Shown here piece by piece: positions 30,974 to 40,183 of a stretch of DNA of 64,000 nt. The stretch comes from Haloprofundus halophilus (lineage in GTDB: Archaea > Halobacteriota > Halobacteria > Halobacteriales > Haloferacaceae), in contig NZ_QQRR01000001.1 of the NCBI RefSeq assembly GCF_003439925.1, forward strand, positions 124,001 through 188,000, written 5' to 3'. Each line of letters opens with the position of its first letter. The first letter of the stretch is position 1. A model generated the notes under the pieces. The model was not told the DNA's origin. It saw nothing but the letters and a program-made list of their open reading frames with translations, and did not search any database. The translations under genes were made by a program, and so were the position numbers.

Positions 30974-32329
30974 ATGACCGACGTAGCCGACCGAAAACGC
31001 CGGGCCGTCGAAGCCATCGACGCGCACGCCGACGACATCGTCACCTTCGCCGAAGACGTCGAAGCGGAACCGGAACTCGGGTTCAAAGAGACCGAGACGA
31101 CCAGAAAGGTCGTCGCCGAACTGGAGGGGATGGGGCTCGATGTCGAGGAGAACATCGCCGTCACCGGAGCGAAGGCGCGGCTGGGAACCGACGCAACCGG
31201 CGGACCGGACGATGCGGACGAGTTCGTCGTCGCCGTCCTCGGCGAACTCGACGCGCTCGTCAACCCCGCACACCCGAAAGCCAACCCCGAGACGGGGGCG
31301 TGTCACGCCTGCGGCCACCACGCCCAACTGGCGAACCTCGTCGGCGCGGCGTACGGCCTCACCGCCGCGGGCGTCGTCGACGACCTGGAGGGTGCTATCG
31401 ACTTCGTCGCCGTCCCCGCCGAAGAGTATCTCGACCTGGGTTACCGCCGGACGCTGGTCGAGAACGGTGAGGTGGAGTTCCTCGGCGGCAAGCAGGAACT
31501 CATCCGCCGCGGTCACCTCGACGATGTCGACTGCGCGATGATGATACACGCCGGGAGCGACACCCCCGAGCGCGTCGTCACGAGCGACTTCTCCTCGAAC
31601 GGCTTCGTCGGCAAGTTCGTCACCTACGAAGGGAAGGAGTCGCACGCGGGCGCCGCCCCCGAGGAGGGCGTCAACGCGCTCAACGCGGCGATGCTCGGGA
31701 TGAACGCCGTCCACGCCAACCGCGAGACGTTCGCCGACGACGACCACGTCCGCGTCCACCCCATCGTCACGAACGGCGGCGACGGCGTCAACGTCGTCCC
31801 CAGCGACGTGCGGATGGAGTCGTACGTCCGCGCGAGCACCGTCGATGCCGTCGAGGACGCCAACGGGAAGACTAATCGTGCACTGAAATCCGGCGCGATG
31901 GCCGTCGGCGCGGATGTCGAAATCGAGGACTACCCGGGTTACATGCCGCTGCGGACCGACGAGACGATGGTCTCGACGTACGACGCGAACGTCTCCGAAC
32001 TCCTGGGCGAGGACGCGCTGACGCCGGGCAAACCCCACCTCACCGGGTCGACGGACATGGGCGACGTGACGCAGATTATCCCCGGCATCCACCCCTACGT
32101 CGGCGGGTTCTCGGGGGCGGTCCACGCCCGCGACTTCGAGGTCGTCGACGCGGAGATGGCGTACGTGATTCCGGCGAAGCTGACGGCGATGCTGGCCATC
32201 GACCTCCTGGCCGACCCCGAGAAGCAGGCCGCGATTCGGGCGGCGAAAGCCGAAAAGCGGTCCGTCGAGGAGTATCTGGATATCGTACGCGGAATGCGCG
32301 AGACGGTCGTCGGCGAGTACAGCGGGTGA
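30974..32329 (+). CDS. M20-family amidohydrolase (AbgB-like)
   Basis: The 451-aa protein (ATG 30974) has the metallopeptidase M20/AbgB motifs: EPELGFKETET near the N-terminus, GACHACGHHAQ with the metal His and Cys ligands, AVPAEEYLDLG, SHAGAAPEEGVNALNA in the lid domain, and TGSTDMGDV plus GFSGAVHA near the end. It cleaves an amide bond, for example of aminobenzoyl-glutamate or an N-acyl amino acid. Length is normal. Confidence 0.9.
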   Translation: MTDVADRKRRAVEAIDAHADDIVTFAEDVEAEPELGFKETETTRKVVAELEGMGLDVEENIAVTGAKARLGTDATGGPDDADEFVVAVLGELDALVNPAHPKANPETGACHACGHHAQLANLVGAAYGLTAAGVVDDLEGAIDFVAVPAEEYLDLGYRRTLVENGEVEFLGGKQELIRRGHLDDVDCAMMIHAGSDTPERVVTSDFSSNGFVGKFVTYEGKESHAGAAPEEGVNALNAAMLGMNAVHANRETFADDDHVRVHPIVTNGGDGVNVVPSDVRMESYVRASTVDAVEDANGKTNRALKSGAMAVGADVEIEDYPGYMPLRTDETMVSTYDANVSELLGEDALTPGKPHLTGSTDMGDVTQIIPGIHPYVGGFSGAVHARDFEVVDAEMAYVIPAKLTAMLAIDLLADPEKQAAIRAAKAEKRSVEEYLDIVRGMRETVVGEYSG

Positions 32330-32331
32330 AC

Positions 32332-33126
32332 TCAGTCGGCGAAGTCGTCGGCGTCCAGCGGCCGGGCCTCGTTCCGGTACCAGCCGTGAACGTCGCGCGC
32401 CCACGTCAGCACGGCCTCGTCGTCGGTGTCGACCGAGGCCTGTAAGAGGCCGTCGTCGTCGCGCAGAAAGAGGTGGACCACGTCGTCGGCGACGGTGAGC
32501 GCGACGGGTACGTCGTCGTCGACGACGCGGAGTTCCGCGCCGGGCAGGTCGACCAACTCCCGAAGGCGTTCGCGGAGCGCGGAGTCGTCGGCGATGGCGT
32601 CGATGGCGCTCGCCGAGAAGACCCCCTCGAACGTCTGCCCCTCGTCGGCGACGCGTCGTCGAACCACGTCCATACTCTGTTCGTTGAACGCGTACGAGAC
32701 TATCTCGACGCGTTCGGCGTCGCGCAGCAGCTCCAGCACGCGCTGGACCGGGGCGTTCGGACGCGTCTGCGTCGGTGTCGTGATTGTCGCGTCTCGGAGC
32801 CGTCTGAGGTCGAACGTCATCGCCTCGGTGGGGAGCCAGTTGGCGACCTGACGGAGTTTCTGTTCGGTCTCGACGATTTCGCGGAGGTTCGAGAATCCGT
32901 CCGCGACTAACCGTCCGGTCGGCGTCGCCGCGTACTCTCGGCCCGTCGCCTCGACCCAGTTTCGCTCCTCGAAGTCCCGGAGAATGCGGCCGAGCGTCGG
33001 CTGTGACGCGCCAGTTCGCTCCTGGAGATCACGGCGCGTGTGGGGTGTTTCGGCCACCGCGTTCAACACCTCGACCCGGTTCACCGAGAGCGCGAGAAAC
33101 TCGATATCTTCGAGCGCCGATTCCAT
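32332..33126 (-). CDS. Winged-helix regulator with C-terminal sensor domain
   Basis: The 264-aa protein (MESALEDIEFLALSVNRVEVLNAV) has a MarR/ArsR-like winged helix: HTRRDLQERTGASQPTLGRILRDFEERNWVEATGREYAATPTG. The C-terminal 150 residues (VQRVLELLRDAERVEIVSYAFNEQ onward) form a mixed alpha/beta domain seen in many haloarchaeal regulators. It is convergent with and 2 bp from the amidohydrolase. Its promoter region contains an inverted repeat (33168-33182), a candidate self-regulation site. Confidence 0.85.
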   Translation of the reverse strand: MESALEDIEFLALSVNRVEVLNAVAETPHTRRDLQERTGASQPTLGRILRDFEERNWVEATGREYAATPTGRLVADGFSNLREIVETEQKLRQVANWLPTEAMTFDLRRLRDATITTPTQTRPNAPVQRVLELLRDAERVEIVSYAFNEQSMDVVRRRVADEGQTFEGVFSASAIDAIADDSALRERLRELVDLPGAELRVVDDDVPVALTVADDVVHLFLRDDDGLLQASVDTDDEAVLTWARDVHGWYRNEARPLDADDFAD

Positions 33127-33167
33127 GGGACTACGTTCGACCGACTCCCACAAGTGGCTTTCGCACT

Positions 33168-33191
33168 GTGAATATATTTCACTATATGAAA
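33168..33191. promoter_or_regulatory. Candidate operator upstream of the winged-helix regulator
   Basis: GTGAA-TATAT-TTCAC (33168-33182) and an overlapping TTTCA-CTATA-TGAAA (33177-33191) are inverted repeats with 5-bp arms, 42 bp upstream of ATG 33126. A related GTGAAAAAT is at 33223-33231. The AT-rich sequence also contains promoter elements for the divergent DMT gene. Confidence 0.45.
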
Positions 33192-33344
33192 GGCCGGCGA
33201 ACGCCACCCGAATTTCTTGCTGTGAAAAATTTACTGAATATATGTATAACCCTCGCGCCCCTCTGTACAGTCGATGACGATTCGCTTCACTTCGCCGGTC
33301 GGTCGGGCCGCCGAACTCGCGGCGTCGATGGAGGTGTCCCCGTA

Positions 33345-34340
33345 GTGGTCACCAAACGCTCGCTCGTCTTCTTCGCGCTCGCCAGCGTCTTCTTCGGGGG
33401 CGTGTTCGTCGCCGCCAAAGCCGGACTCTCGTACTTCCCGCCGCTTCTGTTCGTCGCGCTCCGCTTCGACGTCGCGGCGGCGGTACTCCTCGGCTACGTG
33501 GCGCTCACGACGGCCCGCGAGGACCTCCTCCCTTCGACGCGCGGCGATGTCGCGGGCATTCTCGCCACCGGCGTGCTCGCCATCGGCCTCGCCAACGGTC
33601 TCCTGTTCGTCGGCCAGCAGCACGTCTCCAGCGCCGTCGGCTCTATCATCTTCAGCCTCTCGCCCATCTTCACGCCGCTTCTCGCGGCGTTTCTGCTCTC
33701 CGACGAGCGACTCTCGCGCCGCGGCGGCGTCGGCGTGCTCGTCGGACTCGTCGGCGTGGCGCTCGTCGTCGGCGTCGACCCGCAAAACCTGCTCGGCGGC
33801 GGCGTCGTCGGCAAGGCCGTCGTCCTCGGCGGTGCGGCGAGCGCGGCGCTCGGCGGGGTGCTCATCCGCCGCGCCGACGGCACGCTGTCGAGCACCGTCC
33901 GAACCGCGTGGGCGCTCCCCGTGAGCGCGCTGATGGTCCACGGCATGAGCCTCGGCGCGGGCGAATCGCTCTCGGCCGTCTCGTGGACGCCCGCCGCCTT
34001 CGTCGCGCTCGTCTACGTCAGCGTGTTCGCGGGCGCTGTCGCCTACATCGCCTACTTCGACCTGCTCGACGACGTGGGCGCGATTCGCGCGAGCCTCGTC
34101 TTCTACGTCAGCCCCGTCGTCGCGACGCTCGGCGGGTGGGCGTTGTTGGGTGAGGCCATCTCGCTGTCGACCGTCGCGGGCTTCGGCGTCATCTTCGCCG
34201 GGTTCGTGATTCTCGGCTCCGAGGAGCTCGAAGGTCGGCTGCCGGAACTCGCGGCCCGATTATCGACCGGCGAACCGTCGACGGTGCTGACCGACGGCGG
34301 CCGCGACGCGGAGAGTCGGACGGGTTGCGACGCGGACTGA
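33345..34340 (+). CDS. DMT-family (EamA) transporter
   Basis: From GTG 33345 (VVTKRSLVFFALASVFFGG) the 331-aa protein has ten hydrophobic helices in two EamA repeats, with the family motifs GLANGLLFVGQQHVSSAVGSI and LLGEAISLSTVAGFGVIFAG. The C-terminus is a charged soluble tail of about 45 residues. It exports a metabolite (amino acid, drug or sugar), not identifiable from sequence. Upstream bases carry an unlikely frame not used here. Confidence 0.88.
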   Translation: MVTKRSLVFFALASVFFGGVFVAAKAGLSYFPPLLFVALRFDVAAAVLLGYVALTTAREDLLPSTRGDVAGILATGVLAIGLANGLLFVGQQHVSSAVGSIIFSLSPIFTPLLAAFLLSDERLSRRGGVGVLVGLVGVALVVGVDPQNLLGGGVVGKAVVLGGAASAALGGVLIRRADGTLSSTVRTAWALPVSALMVHGMSLGAGESLSAVSWTPAAFVALVYVSVFAGAVAYIAYFDLLDDVGAIRASLVFYVSPVVATLGGWALLGEAISLSTVAGFGVIFAGFVILGSEELEGRLPELAARLSTGEPSTVLTDGGRDAESRTGCDAD

Positions 34341-34429
34341 GCGACGATTTCGAGCGTCCGTCGAGGACTCCGGGGTAGTTATCTTCTGATGACAAATTTC
34401 TTTTACTGACGGCTGAAACGCGCGAGCGA

Positions 34430-35104
34430 ATGGTCTCCAGAAGCACGAAGACGACGCTCCTCCTCATCTTCGGAATCGGGTTGCTGTTGAACCCCGTATA
34501 CCTGTATCCGAACAACCTCGACGGCACCGGAACCGTCGTCACCTACGAGGTCGAACCGGTAGAGAACGAGACGGTCGCGGAATCGCTCGTCTACATCTCC
34601 GAGCAGACGCTCACGTGCGGAACCGAACGAGCCTGCGCGCTCGAACGTGAGGTGGCCGAACGGGGTTCGCTCGAATACAACCACACCGTCCAAGAGAGAT
34701 TCCCGGGGTGGAACCCGTTCAGTCTGAGCTACCCTAGATACACCCTCGTCGCAATCGACGGCCAGTTCTACGCGCCGGAGGTCAGAGAGGACGGCGAGCG
34801 GACGATTCTGACCCACCGCGAACTCTCGACGATGGAGGCGCTCGACCACATCGCGGTTCCGAGTGACAGGACCTCGCCGGAAGTCCGTCGGGCCGTGGAA
34901 ACCGGCTCGGTCACGGTCGTCGACCACCGAATTCCCGAGTTCGAGCGCCGCGACCCCATCGCCCACGACGGCGAGGTGTACGCCGTGACGGGGCGGAGCT
35001 ACAGTTCGGGCCCGCCCGAGAAAGTCCTCGTCTGGCGGGCGTTGTTCGTTCTGGTCGGCGTCGGGTGCGTCGCGGTCGCGTGGGATCTTCGCGGACGGGA
35101 GTAG
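34430..35104 (+). CDS. Hypothetical protein with N- and C-terminal membrane helices
   Basis: The 224-aa protein has a hydrophobic start (TLLLIFGIGLLLNPVYL, about 9-25), a 170-residue extracytoplasmic domain with two Cys (TCGTERAC) and a C-terminal helix (VWRALFVLVGVGCVAVAWDL). The two Cys could form a disulfide. Potential N-glycosylation sites are present (NETV, NHTV). No family is recognised. A TATA-like TTTTACTG lies about 30 bp before the ATG. Confidence 0.75.
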   Translation: MVSRSTKTTLLLIFGIGLLLNPVYLYPNNLDGTGTVVTYEVEPVENETVAESLVYISEQTLTCGTERACALEREVAERGSLEYNHTVQERFPGWNPFSLSYPRYTLVAIDGQFYAPEVREDGERTILTHRELSTMEALDHIAVPSDRTSPEVRRAVETGSVTVVDHRIPEFERRDPIAHDGEVYAVTGRSYSSGPPEKVLVWRALFVLVGVGCVAVAWDLRGRE

Positions 35105-35147
35105 AATCTCTCACTCCGAGCGTCGAGACCACATAGAACGGCGACTC

Positions 35148-35618
35148 CTACTGGAGACACGCCACTCCACGGCTCTTCTTCAGCACTCCGTCCGAGGAGA
35201 CACCGAACGAGAGTCGCCACTCCCGACACTGGTCCGTCCTCGTGAGCGACTCCCGTTTGGCGACCGTCTCTCCGTCGAGTGCCACCGTGACACTGTAACT
35301 ACCCGGCTCTCGGAGCGGAACCTGCTCACTGCTCCCGGCCTCCAAGACGTGGTTTTCTTCGTGAATCACTTCGCCGTACCGTTTGACGACGACGGAGAGT
35401 TCGTGCGTCGACGAATCCGAGTTTTCGAGAACGACGCTCCCCACGTCTCTGCTCCGTTCGGTGGTGGGTTCCGACGACAGCGTCGACGACGCGTTCGTCG
35501 GCTCGTCTGTACTTTCGTCTCCGGCCGCGTCCGTCCAACTGGTGCAGCCACTCAAACCGAGTGTGAGTGTGGTAGCAGTAATCTGAACCACACGACGACG
35601 TGTCAGCGGAGGGCTCAT
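35148..35618 (-). CDS. Tat-exported lipoprotein
   Basis: MSPPLTRRRVVQITATTLTL leads to LGLSGC: a twin-arginine pair (RRRVV) followed by a lipobox ending at Cys25. The mature protein has a Ser/Thr/Glu linker of about 35 residues and a small beta domain (STHELSVVVKRYGEVIHEENH, GSYSVTVALDG). Two Cys (TDQCREW, GVACLQ) are near the C-terminus. It belongs to the large set of haloarchaeal lipoproteins of unknown function. Confidence 0.8.
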   Translation of the reverse strand: MSPPLTRRRVVQITATTLTLGLSGCTSWTDAAGDESTDEPTNASSTLSSEPTTERSRDVGSVVLENSDSSTHELSVVVKRYGEVIHEENHVLEAGSSEQVPLREPGSYSVTVALDGETVAKRESLTRTDQCREWRLSFGVSSDGVLKKSRGVACLQ

Positions 35619-35702
35619 AGACGATTTCGACGACCGAGGGCGAGAGAATAAGCATTCCGTGGTCGCTCGGCGTTTCGAGCGTCCGTCGACTTCCTCACAC
35701 CC

Positions 35703-37691
35703 TCACTTCGCGGCCTTCACCTTCTCCAGCGCCTGTGGATTCTCGATACTGCTCATGTCGCCGAGGTCCTCGCCCTCGTACACCGACGCGATAGCTCTTC
35801 GAATGATTTTGCCGCTCTGGGTCTTCGGGAACTCATCGACGAACAGCACCTCGCGCGGGCGGAACGGCTTGCCCAACTCTTCGCCGACGACTTCTCTGAG
35901 TTCCGCGCGCAGGTCGTCGCTGGCGTCGACGCCGTCTTCGAGGACGACGTAGGCGACGACGGCCGTGCCTTTGGTGTCGTCGGAGACGCCGACGGCGGCG
36001 GCCTGGTTCACCGCGTCGTGGTCGATGAGCGCGCCCTCGACCTCGGCGGGGCCGACTTTCCGACCGGCGACGTTGAGCACGTCGTCGGCGCGGCCGTGGA
36101 GGAACCAGAAGCCGTCCTCGTCCTTCTGCGCCCAGTCGCCGTGGTTCCACATGTCGTCGAAGCGCGACCAGTACTCGTTCAGATAGCGCTCGTCACCGTC
36201 CCAGAGGCTCTTGGTCGTCGACGGGCAGGAGTCGCGCGCGACGAGGTAGCCCCGCTCGTTGGTGTCAGCGATGCTCTCGCCCGTCGCGTCGACGATGTCG
36301 ACGTTCATGCCGAGGCCGGGGCCGCCCAGCGTGCAGGGTTTCAGCGACTGGATGGGCATCGGCATGAGGAAACAGCCGCAAATCTCGGTCCCGCCGGAGA
36401 TGTTCACGATAGGCGCTTCGCCGCCGCCGACGTTCTCGTAGAACCACATCCACGACTCGGGGTCCCACGGTTCGCCGGTCGACCCCAACAGTCGAAGCGA
36501 GGAGAGGTCGTAGCCGTCGAGCCAGTCGTCACCGTGCTTTCGAAGCGCGCGAATCGCGGTCGGCGAGATGCCGAACACCGAGAGCTTGTGCCGGTCGATC
36601 ATCGACCAGAAGCGGTCGGGTTCGGGGTGGTCCGGCGCGCCCTCGTACATGAAGACGGTGCCGCCGAAGGCGTGGTTGCCGATGAGCGTCCACGGCCCCA
36701 TCATCCAGCCGATGTCCGACACCCAGAAGAAGCGGTCCGACGGCTTGTGGTCGAAGCCGAAGTAGATCTCCTTGGCCGTCTGCATCAGCACGCCCGCGTG
36801 GGTGTGGACGATGCCTTTCGGCTTTCCCGTCGTCCCCGACGAGTACAGCAGCATCGACTCCTGCTCGCTCGGCAGTTCCTTCGTCTCGTACTCGTCGTCG
36901 GCCTCTTCTACTGTCTCGTGCCACCACTCGTCGCGCTCCTCGTGCCACTCTATCTCCGAACCGAGTCGCTCGTAGACGACGGTGTGTTCGACGTGGCCGG
37001 CCTGCTCGATGGCCTCGTCCGCGGCGTCTTTCAGCGTCACTTCGCTCCCGCGGCGGTAGAAGCCGTCGCCCGTGAAGAGCACCGAGCACTCGCTGTCTTC
37101 GATTCGCGTCGCCGTCGCGTCGACGCCGAACCCCGAGAAGATGGGCACGGCGACGGCTCCGACCTTGAAACAGCCGTAGAGAATCGAGATGACTTCGGGC
37201 ACCATCGGCATGTACAGCCCCACGGTGTCGCCCGTCTCGATGCCGCGCGCTTCGAGAACGTTGGCGACGCGGTTGGCCTGCCGGTGGAGTTCGTGGTAGG
37301 TTATCTCGCGGACGTCGCCGGGTTCGCCCTCCCAGATGCAGGCGACCTTGTTTCGAGTCTCGGAGTCGACGGCGGCGTGTCTGTCGAGCGTGTTGTGCGC
37401 GACGTTGATGGTGCCGCCGGGGTACCAGCGGGAGAACTGCGGGCCGTCGCTGTCGTCGCGGACGGAGTCGTAGTCGTGGTAGAAGTCGATGCCCAGATAG
37501 TCGGGCAGGAGGTCCCAGAACCAGTCGACGCCCGAATCCGGTTCGCCCTCGACGTCGCCGCAGGTACGGGCGACGAGCTCCTCGTAGTCGTCGATTCCGT
37601 GCTCCTGCATGAACGCGTAGACGTTGGTCGACTCGACGAACTCCCGGGTCGGTTCGTGGACCACCTCGTCGGTGTCTGGGTGCGTGTTCAT
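35703..37691 (-). CDS. acs: AMP-forming acyl-/acetyl-CoA synthetase
   Basis: The enzyme is 662 aa from ATG 37691 (MNTHPDTDE; an ATG at 37700 adds three residues). It has the P-loop LLYSSGTTGKPKGIVHTHAG, the aromatic/acid GGTEICGCF motif, the hinge WNHGDWAQKDEDGFWFLHGR with ADDVLNVAGRKVGPAEVE, and the catalytic lysine loop PKTQSGKIIRR. These define ANL-superfamily CoA ligases. Length and the tryptophan-rich centre match acetyl/propionyl-CoA synthetases, but the acyl pocket cannot be read safely. A degenerate relative is encoded at 30170. Confidence 0.9.
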   Translation of the reverse strand: MNTHPDTDEVVHEPTREFVESTNVYAFMQEHGIDDYEELVARTCGDVEGEPDSGVDWFWDLLPDYLGIDFYHDYDSVRDDSDGPQFSRWYPGGTINVAHNTLDRHAAVDSETRNKVACIWEGEPGDVREITYHELHRQANRVANVLEARGIETGDTVGLYMPMVPEVISILYGCFKVGAVAVPIFSGFGVDATATRIEDSECSVLFTGDGFYRRGSEVTLKDAADEAIEQAGHVEHTVVYERLGSEIEWHEERDEWWHETVEEADDEYETKELPSEQESMLLYSSGTTGKPKGIVHTHAGVLMQTAKEIYFGFDHKPSDRFFWVSDIGWMMGPWTLIGNHAFGGTVFMYEGAPDHPEPDRFWSMIDRHKLSVFGISPTAIRALRKHGDDWLDGYDLSSLRLLGSTGEPWDPESWMWFYENVGGGEAPIVNISGGTEICGCFLMPMPIQSLKPCTLGGPGLGMNVDIVDATGESIADTNERGYLVARDSCPSTTKSLWDGDERYLNEYWSRFDDMWNHGDWAQKDEDGFWFLHGRADDVLNVAGRKVGPAEVEGALIDHDAVNQAAAVGVSDDTKGTAVVAYVVLEDGVDASDDLRAELREVVGEELGKPFRPREVLFVDEFPKTQSGKIIRRAIASVYEGEDLGDMSSIENPQALEKVKAAK

Positions 37692-37700
37692 CGCACCCAT

Positions 37701-38012
37701 CTTCTGCTGCCGCCGTCAAGTAGCTTGCTCACTATCGTCTGTGAACGATCGAGACCGACGACTGGCCCGCGAGAGCGCTCGACGGGATGCGTTCCGTCGA
37801 CGACCGCACGGTCGGTCCCGACGCCTCGTCGCTCCCCGCGATTCGCCAAATGTAAAAACCACGACACTCATCTGATAGTCGGCGGAAGCTGTCAGAATGG
37901 CCACTCCCGTAGTCTCTTCGGACTGTAACGAACCCCGAAGATACGGATTCACCGATACATCTCACCAATCTGTTAAGTGCTGTCCCGTGGGATACACCCT
38001 CGGTGGAGACAG
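37701..38012. other. Intergenic region before the repeat protein gene
   Basis: This 310-bp gap lies between two divergent genes. I find no gene, tRNA or strong hairpin. Near the right end, GTTAAGTG (37973-37980) is a possible TATA-like element and GGTGGAG (38001-38007) a possible ribosome-binding site before ATG 38013. Confidence 0.4.
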
Positions 38013-39509
38013 ATGTCCGACGAACCAACAACACGTGAACGAAACGTCACGACGGACCGAGACCGAATCCGAGAGTGGGCCGACGAGCGCGAGTACGCAC
38101 CCGTCTACGAGGAGCAAGACACGGGTGGGATGAACTACCGGTTCGTCCGCGAGAGCGAGATAGACGACACCCACGACCGCCGCGACTGGGACGAGTTCTT
38201 CGAGACGTTCGATTCGGAGAACGTCGCGTTCGCCTACACCGAAGGCGAGACGGAAGGCGACGCCGAACCGTGGGAGTTCGTCACCCACTCCGACGTCGCA
38301 GAGCGCGCGGCGCTCGACAACGAGGAGGTCGAGAGCGCGCTGATGGAGGGCGAGACGGTGACCACCGAGGTCACGGAGACGAAAGTCGTCGAACGGACCA
38401 TCGTCGAGCGCGACACTATCGAGAGCGACGTCGTCGACACCGAGACCATCGGCGAGACCACGGTCGACCGCGAACTCGTCAGTCGAGAGCTCGTCGAAGC
38501 GTCGTTCGTCGACGAAGAGAGCATCGAGGCGACTATCGAGGAACTGTGGTCGAACACCAACGAGATTCTCGAACGGATGATCGTCCACAGTCGCGTCGTC
38601 GACACCGAACTCGAGGAGACCGACACCGTCGAGAGCGACACGATGGAGGCGGATATCGACATCCGAGGCGTCCAAGAGACCATCGTCGAGAGCGACATCG
38701 TCGAGAGCGACGCCGTCGGGAGCGAGGTCGTCGAGGCGGGCATCGTCGAGAGCCAGGTCATCGAAGGTGACATCGTCGAGAGCGAACTGTTCCAGCGGAC
38801 CATCGTCGAAGAGGAGGTCGAGGAGCGCAAACGCGGTATCTACACCCTCTCGGAGACGGAGCTACTCGATACGAACGTCGTCGCGAGCCACGTGGTCGAG
38901 CGCGAAATCGTCGACCGCGAGTACGAGGGGATGGAGGCGGTCGAGACCCACGAGACGGCGACGACCGCCGACGCCGAGATGGCTGCGACCGCCGAAGGAA
39001 CGGAAACCGACCAACCCGAGCGAGGCGAGGGAACCGCCGCACCGACGGGAACCGAGGGGACGGCGGCCGCCGAGGAGAACCGCTCTGAAGCGGTCGAACA
39101 GACCGACACTACCGGTACCGAGGAGGCAGAGCCGTTCGGCAGCGACGCGACCGAGACGGAGGACAGCAACGAACCGTTCACGAGCGACGCGACCGAGTCG
39201 TCCGACGCGACCGAGGAACAGCGACACGAGGGCGCACAGGCCGAAAGCGACCCGAGAACCGAAGCGGACACCGAGACGCACCTCGACGAGAACGACCAGG
39301 GGAAAGACATCGTCGACGAGAGCGGCCGGGAAGTCGGCATCGTCGCCAAAGTCGAAGGCGACGTCATCCACGTCGACCCCTCGCCCAGTCTCACCGACCG
39401 GTTGAAAGCCGAACTCGACTGGGGCGACGTCGACGACGACACGTACACCCTCTCGGGCTCCGACGTTCGGGAGGTCACCAACTCCCGTGTCGTCGTCCGG
39501 GATATGTGA
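38013..39509 (+). CDS. Period-5 repeat (beta-solenoid-like) protein with PRC-barrel-like tail
   Basis: The 498-aa acidic protein has four parts. Residues 1-110 form a globular start (EWADEREYAPVYEEQDTGGM). Residues about 118-175 and 190-308 are built from five-residue units of the type xx[VIT][VI][ED], for example RTIVE, SDVVD, SDIVE, SQVIE, GDIVE. A short helical break (ELWSNTNEILERM, about 178-189) separates the blocks. Residues 312-425 are a Thr/Glu/Ala low-complexity linker. The last 70 residues (DIVDESGREVGIVAKVEGDV, DTYTLSGSDVREVTNSRVVV) resemble a PRC-barrel. No signal peptide. The period of five with beta-branched residues implies a quadrilateral beta-helix like pentapeptide-repeat proteins, though the A(D/N)LxX consensus is absent. 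Confidence 0.85.
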   Translation: MSDEPTTRERNVTTDRDRIREWADEREYAPVYEEQDTGGMNYRFVRESEIDDTHDRRDWDEFFETFDSENVAFAYTEGETEGDAEPWEFVTHSDVAERAALDNEEVESALMEGETVTTEVTETKVVERTIVERDTIESDVVDTETIGETTVDRELVSRELVEASFVDEESIEATIEELWSNTNEILERMIVHSRVVDTELEETDTVESDTMEADIDIRGVQETIVESDIVESDAVGSEVVEAGIVESQVIEGDIVESELFQRTIVEEEVEERKRGIYTLSETELLDTNVVASHVVEREIVDREYEGMEAVETHETATTADAEMAATAEGTETDQPERGEGTAAPTGTEGTAAAEENRSEAVEQTDTTGTEEAEPFGSDATETEDSNEPFTSDATESSDATEEQRHEGAQAESDPRTEADTETHLDENDQGKDIVDESGREVGIVAKVEGDVIHVDPSPSLTDRLKAELDWGDVDDDTYTLSGSDVREVTNSRVVVRDM

Positions 39510-39581
39510 AACTCGGCGCCACCGCCGCGGGCGCTGACGGCTGCGTAAATTCTTTTGCCCGCTCGGAGACTACTGGGTGAC

Positions 39582-40166
39582 ATGTACGTTCGAGACGCCA
39601 AGAACCGAGACGAGGTCTGGTTGCTCGATCACATCGAGGCGATGGACCTCGACGACGTCGCGTTTCGCTCGCGCGACTACGTCATCGCCGTCGACGAGGC
39701 GTCGAACACCCGGGCGGGATTCGGTCGGACCCGGATCCACAAACACGACGAGGGCGAGTTCTGCGAGCTCACCGGTATCGGCGTCTTGACGGAGTGGCGC
39801 GGCCAGGGCGTCGGCGCACACGTCGTCGAACGACTCGTGAAAACCGCCGGCGACGAGGGGTTCGAGCGAGTGTACTGCTTCACGAACGAGCCGAACTACC
39901 TCGTCCAGTTCGGTTTCGCCCCGGTCGAGTCGGAGTCGCTTCCCGCGACGGTCCGGGAGCGGCTCGAAGCCAAGCGCGGAGACGTGATGCCCGACGCCGT
40001 GGCGCTTCTGCTTCCCGTCGACGCGTTCGAGATGCCCGACGAGGCGCGCGAGGCGTTCAAGCGCGCCGCACCGAAGGCGGAGCAGGCGTCGGAACCCGAA
40101 GAGCGCGCCGAGGACTTCGGCATCGACCCGGAGTCGGCGACGTACAAGTACGACACCGGCCGATAG
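39582..40166 (+). CDS. GNAT-family N-acetyltransferase
   Basis: The 194-aa protein (ATG 39582) shows the acetyl-CoA loop LTEWRGQGVGAHVVERLVKTA, preceded by the ELTGIGV strand, and YCFTNEPNYLVQFGFAPVES for motif B. The C-terminal 40 residues are an acidic extension (PKAEQASEPEERAEDFGI). Substrate unknown. Confidence 0.85.
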   Translation: MYVRDAKNRDEVWLLDHIEAMDLDDVAFRSRDYVIAVDEASNTRAGFGRTRIHKHDEGEFCELTGIGVLTEWRGQGVGAHVVERLVKTAGDEGFERVYCFTNEPNYLVQFGFAPVESESLPATVRERLEAKRGDVMPDAVALLLPVDAFEMPDEAREAFKRAAPKAEQASEPEERAEDFGIDPESATYKYDTGR

Positions 40167-40183
40167 GCGGGCGGAGAACCGGC

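Noticed and set aside
36018-37928. Long plus-strand frame opposite the acyl-CoA synthetase
   Set aside because: Same antisense effect; composition is unlike any real protein and the minus-strand enzyme has all motifs.
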